Assembly: GCA_002722955.1 (NCBI GenBank)
Contig: PBMZ01000009.1
Span: 1-46,636 of the forward strand
Direction of reading: 5' to 3'
Length of the DNA: 46,636 nt
Source of the DNA: Planctomycetaceae bacterium
GTDB taxonomy: Bacteria; Planctomycetota; Planctomycetia; Planctomycetales; Planctomycetaceae
Part shown: piece after piece, positions 8,586 to 16,897 of the stretch
Numbering within the stretch: the stretch's first letter is position 1
Layout: each line of letters begins with the position of its first letter
Translations under genes and position numbers: made by a program
Notes under the pieces: generated by a model
Database searches by the model: none
Seen by the model: the letters and a program-made list of their open reading frames with translations, nothing else
Told to the model about the DNA's origin: nothing

Positions 8586-9395
8586 ATGAAGAAAAACATC
8601 AAAGCAATCGCGATTTTGCTCACTTTGGTTTGCTCGGCGTTTTCAATTTCAGCCGACGAACGAAAGCCCACGAAGCCTGCGCGCAAACCCGTGAAGCTCC
8701 CCGGCATGTTGATCGACTTCGAGAAGCGTTGTGTCGACCTCGAAGCGACCGTGTGCCTCGACAAGGGTTTGCTGGAACTCGTCGCTTGTACCAAAGGCAG
8801 CAAACAACACGAATCGATTGTCGCCGTGTCGTCAAAGGCGATGCATATTCACACGGCACTGCTGCTGCTTGGCGCCAACAACGGCCATCCCGCGATGCGA
8901 AAACAGGTGGGCGAAGAGGAAAAACGCTGGGTCAACATTCCCCCCAAAGGTGATCTTGTCGACGTCTTTCTGGTCGTGACTAACAAAGCCGGCAAGTCGA
9001 TCGAAAGGTCGATCAGCGACTTCGTTGTTCATTCCAGCCAGCGCGTGGACGAAGTTGACGGTGATGTAATCAATGCTCCCAAGCAGACGAAGAAGGGCGA
9101 GGGCAAGAAAGCAACACGTTTGCCTCACACGTTTGTCTTCGCGGGATCGCACCTTAAAGACAACGGTGTCGGCCCGCGCCGCTATCTTGCAGACTCGAGC
9201 GGCAATGTCATTTCGATCGCGACTTTTGGCGACGAAACGCTGTGCCTTCCATTTCATCAGACGCAAGAAAACAACGCGTTGATGTGGCAGATCAAACCGA
9301 ACTCGCTGCCGAAGCAGGGAACGAAAGTCACACTGCGGCTGCGTCCTCAAGTGCGGAAAGCGGAGCTGAACGATAACAAGAAGAGCGGCCAATGA
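8586..9395 (+). CDS. Secreted YdjY-domain protein
   Basis: The product has 269 residues. A signal peptide (KKNIKAIAILLTLVCSAFSISA, cleavage near 23) is followed by a KPxK-rich linker. The core VCLDKGLLELVACTKGSK, then HESIVAV and HTALLLLGANNGHP, is the pattern I associate with YdjY-domain proteins of planctomycetes. The biochemical role is not established; a possible link to redox or metal handling comes only from the E. coli gene context of ydjY. The C-terminal tail is basic (KAELNDNKKSGQ). The gene stands alone between two copies of the same palindrome. Confidence 0.7.
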   Translation: MKKNIKAIAILLTLVCSAFSISADERKPTKPARKPVKLPGMLIDFEKRCVDLEATVCLDKGLLELVACTKGSKQHESIVAVSSKAMHIHTALLLLGANNGHPAMRKQVGEEEKRWVNIPPKGDLVDVFLVVTNKAGKSIERSISDFVVHSSQRVDEVDGDVINAPKQTKKGEGKKATRLPHTFVFAGSHLKDNGVGPRRYLADSSGNVISIATFGDETLCLPFHQTQENNALMWQIKPNSLPKQGTKVTLRLRPQVRKAELNDNKKSGQ

Positions 9396-9405
9396 GCTAG
9401 CAACG

Positions 9406-9469
9406 CCCCCGACTTTACGTCGGGGGTTCTCGCGTCTTTGGACTACAGGCGGAGTAGTGCAAAGACGCG
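9406..9469 (+). terminator. Two adjacent strong hairpins after the YdjY-like gene
   Basis: Hairpin 1 is CCCCCGAC (9406-9413), loop TTTAC, GTCGGGGG (9419-9426). Hairpin 2 pairs CGCGTCTTTG (9431-9440) with CAAAGACGCG (9460-9469), with an inner ACTAC/GTAGT pairing. There is no long T run, so termination is plausible but the pair could instead be a repeat or mRNA-stabilising element. Confidence 0.55.
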
Positions 9470-9473
9470 TAAA

Positions 9474-9499
9474 CCCCTGAGATAAACTCAGGGGCGGTG
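9474..9499. repeat. Palindromic repeat, copy 2, downstream of the YdjY-like gene
   Basis: Identical over 26 bases to 8522-8547, in the same orientation, 952 bp away. It directly follows the two hairpins at 9406-9469, so three stem-loops stand in a row. Confidence 0.85.
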
Positions 9500-9572
9500 T
9501 GTTCTCAGTTGCCCAACGCCTAGAAAGCCGTCGCCAGCCGGAGTTAAACGAGAAGCGAAAGTCAAAGGAACA

Positions 9573-12500
9573 ATGAAACGTAACTGGATAATCTGCCTCG
9601 CACTGATCAGCTTGCTCTCGACAACGCTTTGCGGGCAGACAACCAATGCCGCCGATCGCGAGAACTTTACTGTTGCCGATCACCCGGCATTCGTTCTTGA
9701 ACCGCCCGAGTCTTCGCGGGTCGACGGGCCGATGCCGTGGGTTTGGTATGCTCCTACGCTCGGAAAAGGTCTTCCAGGCGGCGCTGGAAAGTGGATGTTC
9801 GAACGACTGCACGCTGCCGGAATCGCGATCGCGGGCGTGGACGTTGGCGAGAGTTACGGTAGCCCGACGGGTCGCGCTATTTACCAGAAGCTGTATGAGG
9901 AATTGACTAAGAACCGAGGGTGCGGCAAGAAGCCCGTGTTGCTCGCACGCAGTCGCGGCGGGCTGATGCTTTACAGTTGGGCCAACGAGCATCCCGAATC
10001 TGTTGGCGGAGTGGCCGGCATTTATCCAGTCTGCAACATCGCCAGCTATCCTGGCATTGCACGGGCCGCGCCAGCGTACGGCATGACTGCCAAGGAACTC
10101 GAGGCCAAGCTCCCCCTATTCAATCCGGTTGACCAGCTTGAGAAGTTGGCGGCAGCACGTGTTCCGATCTTCCATCTTCAAGGCGATTCAGATCGCGTGG
10201 TGCCTCACGAAAAGAACACCGGGCTACTGGCCGAGCGATACGAGGCCTTGCATGGTCCGATCAAAGTCGAATTAATCAAAGGGCAGGGCCACAACATGTG
10301 GGCTGGCTGGTTCACGTCGGAACGATTGACGAACTTCATGATCGCTCGAGCATTGGGTGTGCCCAGCTTCGAACTGGGAACACCGTTCGTCGATAATGCC
10401 GTGTTGCAACGCGGAATGCCCGTGCCAGTCTGGGGTTGGAACAAAGCTGGCTCGAAAGTCACCGTCACATTCGCCGGGCAAACGAAGACAGCTACCGCCA
10501 ACGACAAAGGCAAGTGGATGTTGGCACTCGACCCGCTCAGGGCATCCACCGAAGAACGCGAACTGAAGGCAACAAGTGGTAACGAGTCGATCACACTGAG
10601 CGGAGTGCTTGTTGGTGAAGTCTGGTTTTCATCCGGTCAGTCGAACATGGACTGGACGGCGGGTAGGTCCAACTGCCGAGACCTTGCCAACTCATTGGCG
10701 CGGCCGAAGGACGAAGTCCCGATCCGCGAGTTCAACGTTGATATCGGGTCGTCTCTATATCCGAAGAACCGCACGACGTCGAAAGAGGGCTGGAAACGCT
10801 CGAAGGCGGCAGGCAACTTTTCGGCGTTGTCGCTGGCATTCGCATCGGAGCTTTATAACGAACTGAAAGTACCGATCGGAATCGTTCGCAGCACTCACGG
10901 TGCGACTCCAATCGAGACGTGGACGGCTTACGAGGGCTTTGCCGACCACCCGAAGTTGCAAGACATCGCGTTGCGAGTTCGCCAGAGCAACCCGGCGACT
11001 AACGATGCCGAGGCAGCTTTCGCCACTTACTTCGATGACCTCAAGGATTGGCAGAAACAAAGCGAGGACTTGCTCAACCGCGGCGGCTCGGCCTTGCCAC
11101 GTCCGAAGTTGCCGGGGATTGCCGATGACTGGAAAGGGGCATCGCGGATGTTCAACGAGAAGATCGCTCCGCTCGTCCCGTATGCGATTCGCGGCTCGAT
11201 CTGGTGTCAGGGCGAAAGCAATTCAAGCGACGGAAAGATTTACGCGGCAAAGATGGATGCCCTCATTAATGGCTGGCGAAAGCACTGGGGCAACCCCGAT
11301 CTGCCGCTCTACTTCACTCAGTTGCAGTGTTACGGAGAACCGAATTCGAACAACGTCGGCTTTGCTGATTTGCGAGAAGCTCAGACGTTGTTTTTCTTAA
11401 ATTCGAAGCATGTCGGCATGGTCGCTCAGCACGATTTGAATCCCGCGCGGCCGCAAGGCATTCACCCTTACAACAAACTCGACCCAGGCAAACGCATGGC
11501 GCGTTGGGCACTGGCCAATGACTACGGCCGTGATGTCGCCTATGTCGGACCGATCTATAAATCGCACACAATCAAGGGTGACACCGTCCGCATTCAATTC
11601 GAACAACGCGGGCCAGGCGGCGGATTAATGGTTGGCAGCAAGGGCATGGAAGCTGACGCGAAACAAGGCCCTGATGCGTTCGTCGAGCCAGCAAGAGAAA
11701 CGCCCAATGAGCGGCTCAAACATTTTCGGCTCGCCGGCAAAGACAAAGTTTGGCACGACGCCGAAGCCGTGATCGAAGGCGATGAAGTTGTCGTTCGATC
11801 CAAAGCCGTGCCAAATCCCGCTGGAGTTCAATACGCGTACAACAACAGCCCGATTGGAGCAAACCTATACAACAAAGCCGGCTTGCCAGCACTTCCGTTT
11901 TCTTACTTTGACGGACGGCAGATGTTTAACGAGGACGATCCAAAGATCGTCGCGGCGGCGAAGGCTGAAGCTGAGCGAAGATGGGGCAAGAAAACATATC
12001 TCTTGCCGTCGACGTTGTTTCGCGATCGATGCGTTGTCCAGCGTGATTTGCCAATTCCCGTTTGGGGTCACGGAGTGCCTGGTAGCGAGATCACCGTTGC
12101 CTTTGCTGGTCAAACTAAAAAGGCCAAGGTTGATGAGTTCGAGCGTTGGATCGTCACGCTTGATCCATTGCCAGCAGCAACCAAAGGTCGTGACCTTGTC
12201 ATTCGAAGCAGCGTCAACGAGGAACGCCTTGTTCGAGATGTACTTGTCGGCGATGTATGGATCATCACAGGCTCCCGTCAACTCGACCGTGATTTGATCC
12301 GCCCGGCGAAAGACAAGCCGCTGGAATTAAAAGCCTTACCGCTTGTTCGAGAATTCCGCATCAAGACCAAAGCGCGTCGCTTCCGTATACCTCGAAAACT
12401 GCGCATGGAAATCGGCGGCGGTCGATACTTGGCCTCGTGGCAAGCGGCCGACTTCGATGACGTCGGCGATCCACCCTCGGTCGTTGCTTATCATTTCGCA

Positions 12501-13136
12501 TCGCAAGTTCAGCAGCCAGACATACCTGTCGGCATCGTGACCCTCGGCGCTGAAAACCCACCGATCACGTGGGTCTCTCACAAAGCAATGCAAACCGCGG
12601 CTGGCTTCGAGAAGGAACGCGATGAATTGAACCTTGGCTATCCAAATTCCGACGTCTGCAAACTTGCCGTCAACGAGTACATCGACACAGTGAAGCAATA
12701 CAACAAAGAAGTGGCCACGTTGTTGAAGTCAGGCGATCAAATCCCACAACAACTTGCCGCTGCCATGCCTGTTTTTCCCGAGCCATATTACAACCACTGG
12801 GTCGCCCGCACGGAAACGCCAACGCACACGTACAACTTCTGCCTGAGCCCACTGACGCCGTTCGCAATTCGCGGCGCCGTTTGGATTCCTGGCAAGGACA
12901 ATATCAGCACGGACACTTTGAAGTATGTTCCTTCGTTGGAAGTTTTCGCGACGAGCCTACCAGGAATGTTTGGACAAAAAGACGTTGCGTTCTTCTATGC
13001 TCACCCGGCTGATTCGCTGGTTGAAGGAATCACAATCCCGAATCTTGATGTACCGGTCTTCCTTGAGTTCGAGAAATGGCCAAAGAGCCTCGAAAACATT
13101 GCCGTTGGACTTGGTAAGATGGCGAGAGATCGTTAG
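9573..13136 (+). CDS. Secreted alpha/beta hydrolase fused to an active-looking and a degenerate SASA esterase domain
   Basis: The product has 1187 residues with a signal peptide (cleavage near 27). Residues 30-262 form an alpha/beta hydrolase with nucleophile Ser127 (ARSRGG), an acid in QGDSDRVV and a His in GQGHNMW. Next come an Ig-like domain (about 265-345) and a SASA acetylesterase domain with GQSNMDW (catalytic Ser357) and WCQGESN. After a beta-rich linker the Ig-like and SASA pair recurs (about 805-1187): VLQRGMPVPVWG is matched by VVQRDLPIPVWG. In the second SASA, GQSNMD has become GSRQLD (Arg902 at the Ser position) and CQGESN has become IPGKDN. I infer a periplasmic or secreted enzyme removing acyl groups from polysaccharides, with a non-catalytic second SASA copy, perhaps for binding. 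It begins the run of large secreted proteins. Confidence 0.88.
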   Translation: MKRNWIICLALISLLSTTLCGQTTNAADRENFTVADHPAFVLEPPESSRVDGPMPWVWYAPTLGKGLPGGAGKWMFERLHAAGIAIAGVDVGESYGSPTGRAIYQKLYEELTKNRGCGKKPVLLARSRGGLMLYSWANEHPESVGGVAGIYPVCNIASYPGIARAAPAYGMTAKELEAKLPLFNPVDQLEKLAAARVPIFHLQGDSDRVVPHEKNTGLLAERYEALHGPIKVELIKGQGHNMWAGWFTSERLTNFMIARALGVPSFELGTPFVDNAVLQRGMPVPVWGWNKAGSKVTVTFAGQTKTATANDKGKWMLALDPLRASTEERELKATSGNESITLSGVLVGEVWFSSGQSNMDWTAGRSNCRDLANSLARPKDEVPIREFNVDIGSSLYPKNRTTSKEGWKRSKAAGNFSALSLAFASELYNELKVPIGIVRSTHGATPIETWTAYEGFADHPKLQDIALRVRQSNPATNDAEAAFATYFDDLKDWQKQSEDLLNRGGSALPRPKLPGIADDWKGASRMFNEKIAPLVPYAIRGSIWCQGESNSSDGKIYAAKMDALINGWRKHWGNPDLPLYFTQLQCYGEPNSNNVGFADLREAQTLFFLNSKHVGMVAQHDLNPARPQGIHPYNKLDPGKRMARWALANDYGRDVAYVGPIYKSHTIKGDTVRIQFEQRGPGGGLMVGSKGMEADAKQGPDAFVEPARETPNERLKHFRLAGKDKVWHDAEAVIEGDEVVVRSKAVPNPAGVQYAYNNSPIGANLYNKAGLPALPFSYFDGRQMFNEDDPKIVAAAKAEAERRWGKKTYLLPSTLFRDRCVVQRDLPIPVWGHGVPGSEITVAFAGQTKKAKVDEFERWIVTLDPLPAATKGRDLVIRSSVNEERLVRDVLVGDVWIITGSRQLDRDLIRPAKDKPLELKALPLVREFRIKTKARRFRIPRKLRMEIGGGRYLASWQAADFDDVGDPPSVVAYHFASQVQQPDIPVGIVTLGAENPPITWVSHKAMQTAAGFEKERDELNLGYPNSDVCKLAVNEYIDTVKQYNKEVATLLKSGDQIPQQLAAAMPVFPEPYYNHWVARTETPTHTYNFCLSPLTPFAIRGAVWIPGKDNISTDTLKYVPSLEVFATSLPGMFGQKDVAFFYAHPADSLVEGITIPNLDVPVFLEFEKWPKSLENIAVGLGKMARDR

Positions 13137-13294
13137 GGGACGAGGACGAATTTAAGACGGTGACTTCGCTTCGCTCAGGATAACGACCGGTTTAACGTTT
13201 TCCTCGATTCTAAATGTTGAGCGAAGTGGCAAAGTTCCATCAAGACTTTTTTGACGCGCGTCCTCTGCAGGTCCCGCGGTAAACGAATTGATCA
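13137..13294. other. Short intergenic region
   Basis: A 9-bp inverted repeat, CTTCGCTCA (13169-13177) and TGAGCGAAG (13218-13226), spans a 40-base loop. Otherwise I see nothing; it may carry the promoter of the following two-gene unit. Confidence 0.35.
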
Positions 13295-16200
13295 ATGATG
13301 AAAAACAAACTGCTTGCGATCACTCTCATCCTTGGGTGCGATCTAAACACAGCGAGCGCTCAGACGTTCTACAAGAACGCAAACGGGCTGTTCTCAACGC
13401 GTCCAAGCGAGACCAAATCGCTGACCAACATCAAGCGTTTCGGTCCGGTAGGAATTGGAATCGATCTGATTCAACCCACGTTCACGATGCGAATCAGTCA
13501 CCTCGAAGAAGGATCGCCCGCCGCCGCGACGGGAAAGCTGCAGAAGGGACAGGTCATCGAGTCGATCAACGGCCAAAAGCTCGTCGATATCGATCCGCGG
13601 ATTCAACTCGGTCAGCTTCTTGCCAAGGTCGAGGCAACAGACGGGATTCTCAAATTCAAAATCAAAGGTGAAGGTCAGCCGGTCGTCGTCAAGGTTCCTG
13701 TGCTCGGCGCATATAGTGATACTTGGCCCATCGATTGTCCCAAGTCGGACAAGATCGTGCGTGGTGTTGCCGACTATCTTTCCCGGCCTGATGCCAACAA
13801 GGGACTTGCCGGAATCGGGATGCTGTTCTTGCTCTCGACTGGCGAGGATCAGGACCTGCCGGTCGTCTGCGACTGGGCTCGCAAGGTCGCGCCACATCGC
13901 TATCCCTGGTACATCGGTTATGGTGGCATTGGTCTTTGTGAGTACTATTTGCGGACGGGCGACGAACAAGTGCTCCCAACGATTCAGGCGCTCGTCAATA
14001 ACGCCGTGAAGGGACAATACCTGGATGGCTGGATGGGGCGCGGCGGTGTCAGTCCGACTTATGGCAATGGTCATTTGAACGCGGCGGGAACTTCAGTCGT
14101 CGCGTTCTATTTGCTGGCGAAAGAATGCGGCGCCGATGTGCCCGACCACGCACTGAAGGGCTCGCTGGTTCACTTCTATCGGTACGCCGGGCGTGGTGGA
14201 AATCCTTACGGCGACAACCGAACGGAGGTCGGATTCGTCGACAACGGCAAGAATGGACTGCTTGCCTTTGCGATGGCCGCGGCTGCTGCTCTCACACCTG
14301 ATGGCGAGTACTCGGTCTATGCTGACGCGCGCGACGTTTGTGCGATGCAGAGTTTCTATACCACCAGCTTTATGCTTCATGGTCACACAGGCGGCGGCAT
14401 CGGCGAAATCTGGCGGAGCGCGTCGATGGGGCTGCTTCGCGAGAAAAGACAGAAACACTACCGCGAGTTCATGGACAACCGGCAGTGGCATTACGATTTG
14501 TCGCGGCGTTTCGACGGATCATTCGGCATTCTTGGCGGGGCCGGATACGATAAGGAACAGTGGGGCTTGGCCTATCCGCTGGCTTACACGATTCCACGAA
14601 AAACGCTGCGCATCACGGGGGCTCCACCAACGAAGTACTCAAAGCAGTTTAAGCTGCCTAAGCAACCGTGGGGCAATGAAGCGGACAATGCGTTCCTTTC
14701 ACTCAAAGCCGTTCCCGACACGGACGGAAAGCCGCAAGACCTCACGCGTGAAACTCTTGCCAATGATTCGAGCATGCAGTTTCTGCGTCGATTCCATGGA
14801 GTAAAGCAGCCAACCGACGATGTCATTCGCAAGTACATCCAACACCAAGATCACAACATCCGCTTCGTTGCGGCCAACAAAGTGTTGGGTGTCAACAGCG
14901 GCTACATCGGTTGGCGTTCTCCCGGTGGAAAAGTGCGCAAAGAACTGGCGATCGAATTCCTGAAGCACAAGGATCCGCGAGTCTGCCGCGCGATGTACTC
15001 GGCGATTGTGAAGCGCCCGGATGTGCTCAATCAAGAGATCTTCGACCTCGCGCTCGCCGCCGTAAAAGATCCAGCCGAAGCGTGGTCGGTCAAGGACTTT
15101 GCACTCCAAGTTGTTGGTCGCGCGCCGGCTGATTGGATCGTGCCACATGTCGATTTATTGCTGACTTACCTTGACCACGAAGAGTGGTGGTTGCAGAACG
15201 CCGCGCTGACCGCATTGACTCCGGTTGTTGCCGACAAGCGTACCTATAAGAAAGTGTTGCCACCGATTGGAGAACTGGTTCGACACAACCAACGCACTGC
15301 CCTCACGGCCGGCTTGATGCCAAGCATTCGATCGCGAATCAAGGCCGCTGGTCCGGAAGTACATCAACTCGCCACCGAGACACTCAAAGAAACCTACACT
15401 GGCTACGCAGGTGTGAAGACCGCACAAGGCGGCCAAGATGTTACCGCGACCTTCGATGCCCATCTGAAGTTCATCGCCAGTTCGTTGGCGGATGTGCCCG
15501 GCGGATTAGACGTGCTCTACGAAGTCGCGCGGAAACGTCAACCTGACGAGATCTTGCCTTACAAAGAGTTCTTTCTGAACGCCGATCCGAAGCTGTTTGG
15601 ACCGAAACTGAAGCAAGCGATCACTCCAATTATCACTGAAGAGCTGGTCCCTGAATTCGTAGGCCGGAATCGAGTGAGATTGCGCCAACTAGCAGCGTCG
15701 GAGTTCCAATCGGGATATCCCGGCGGATCAAGAGACGCCATTGATGGACTGGTGGCCCTCTACGATCGTGCGGGCCAAGACGATTACGGATGGCAGATGT
15801 TCGCCGACCTGCGCAATGCCAACTGGTCGTATCATTCGTTCGATCCGATCTCTTCTGAACGTGTTCCATTTGATCAACTCGTCACGCGTTATCGTCCGAT
15901 CACCTTGCCCGATGGCATGCAGAATTGGTTCGCCGCTGACTTCAAGCCCGCGAAGCTCAACTGGAAGAATGCCAAGAGTCCCTTTGGCCAATACATGGGC
16001 AAGCTGCCAACGCGCCCAATCCATAAGTGCGGAGCTGGTTGCACTGGCCCCGGCTGCTTCGGTGCAACGCCAATCAACACACTATGGGAAAAAGAAGTGC
16101 TGCTAATGCGCGGCACCTTCAAGATTCCGCCGATCAAAGATGGCCATCGGTATCGCATCCGAGTTAACGACGGAAACCACGTAGGCTCCGGCGGCGGCCA

Positions 16201-16888
16201 CATCATCTACATCAACGGCAATCCCTTGATCGAGACCAAAACCTGCAACGGCCGAGGTGCTGGCGGGCTGCCAAAGGGAGCTTACATCACCAGTGAGTTC
16301 CTCGAATCATTAAGCAAGGGCGAAGTCACGATCGCCGTGATGACATTCTTGCGTTTCAACGACAAATACAAAGTGAAGCCAACTACCCGAGTGCCTCAGG
16401 GTAAGATCAGTGTCCACCTTGAACAGCAAAAGCTGCCGCCGATGGGCGACGATCTCGTACGCAAGTCAGCTACAGTTGTCGCGATGCTCTCCTCCGAATG
16501 GCAAGCCGCCCAAGACCCAGAAGACCGTGAACGCCAAGCCAGTGCCGTCAAGTTCCAATACGACGGCAAGTTTGTCCCGAACAAGAAGCTATTCGGTCAA
16601 TGGAAAGCCGTCGGTGCCGTCAAGACAATCGACGAATTCACACCAAACAAGCGACTGAATACGCGAGCGTCAAAGATCGCCATGATCAATTTCAAGGACA
16701 ACGGTGCAACCGACACAGCGGCGCGAGTCTGGTCCGGTGACACACTAATGGATTTGACGCGATACGAAGCACTAAAGATGAAGGTCAAGTCGATCAACAA
16801 CGAAGACTATCTTTTCATCGAAGCCGGTGGCTTCAGTGCAAGAAACCGCGTTGGTTGGCAGTCACCCTGGTATGTATTGAAGAGATAG
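13295..16888 (+). CDS. Secreted PDZ / DUF6288-like giant protein with HEAT-like and jelly-roll-type modules
   Basis: The product has 1197 residues with a signal peptide (LAITLILGCDLNTASAQ). A PDZ domain follows near 48-140 (EEGSPAAATGKLQKGQVIESING). The large middle region (about 145-480), with GYGGIGLCEYYLRTGD and HGHTGGGIGEIWRSAS, matches what I recall as DUF6288; its alpha-barrel look suggests a glycan-active or glycan-binding fold, but no activity is known. Alpha-helical HEAT-like repeats follow (about 500-800). A beta-rich module near 829-1048 carries four Cys (CGAGCTGPGCFG lies within it) and TLWEKEVLLMRGT. This module recurs in the next gene. A unique C-terminal beta region closes the protein. 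It is separated from the next gene by 9 bp, so the two form an operon. The start has two consecutive ATGs; the first is taken. Confidence 0.75.
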   Translation: MMKNKLLAITLILGCDLNTASAQTFYKNANGLFSTRPSETKSLTNIKRFGPVGIGIDLIQPTFTMRISHLEEGSPAAATGKLQKGQVIESINGQKLVDIDPRIQLGQLLAKVEATDGILKFKIKGEGQPVVVKVPVLGAYSDTWPIDCPKSDKIVRGVADYLSRPDANKGLAGIGMLFLLSTGEDQDLPVVCDWARKVAPHRYPWYIGYGGIGLCEYYLRTGDEQVLPTIQALVNNAVKGQYLDGWMGRGGVSPTYGNGHLNAAGTSVVAFYLLAKECGADVPDHALKGSLVHFYRYAGRGGNPYGDNRTEVGFVDNGKNGLLAFAMAAAAALTPDGEYSVYADARDVCAMQSFYTTSFMLHGHTGGGIGEIWRSASMGLLREKRQKHYREFMDNRQWHYDLSRRFDGSFGILGGAGYDKEQWGLAYPLAYTIPRKTLRITGAPPTKYSKQFKLPKQPWGNEADNAFLSLKAVPDTDGKPQDLTRETLANDSSMQFLRRFHGVKQPTDDVIRKYIQHQDHNIRFVAANKVLGVNSGYIGWRSPGGKVRKELAIEFLKHKDPRVCRAMYSAIVKRPDVLNQEIFDLALAAVKDPAEAWSVKDFALQVVGRAPADWIVPHVDLLLTYLDHEEWWLQNAALTALTPVVADKRTYKKVLPPIGELVRHNQRTALTAGLMPSIRSRIKAAGPEVHQLATETLKETYTGYAGVKTAQGGQDVTATFDAHLKFIASSLADVPGGLDVLYEVARKRQPDEILPYKEFFLNADPKLFGPKLKQAITPIITEELVPEFVGRNRVRLRQLAASEFQSGYPGGSRDAIDGLVALYDRAGQDDYGWQMFADLRNANWSYHSFDPISSERVPFDQLVTRYRPITLPDGMQNWFAADFKPAKLNWKNAKSPFGQYMGKLPTRPIHKCGAGCTGPGCFGATPINTLWEKEVLLMRGTFKIPPIKDGHRYRIRVNDGNHVGSGGGHIIYINGNPLIETKTCNGRGAGGLPKGAYITSEFLESLSKGEVTIAVMTFLRFNDKYKVKPTTRVPQGKISVHLEQQKLPPMGDDLVRKSATVVAMLSSEWQAAQDPEDRERQASAVKFQYDGKFVPNKKLFGQWKAVGAVKTIDEFTPNKRLNTRASKIAMINFKDNGATDTAARVWSGDTLMDLTRYEALKMKVKSINNEDYLFIEAGGFSARNRVGWQSPWYVLKR

Positions 16889-16897
16889 TTTAACGCC

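Noticed and set aside
8832..9992. A 386-codon minus-strand frame across the YdjY-like gene and the next gene start
   Set aside because: It runs antisense through two convincing plus-strand genes with signal peptides and through the palindromes; its translation is rich in Arg/Cys/His with no domain pattern.
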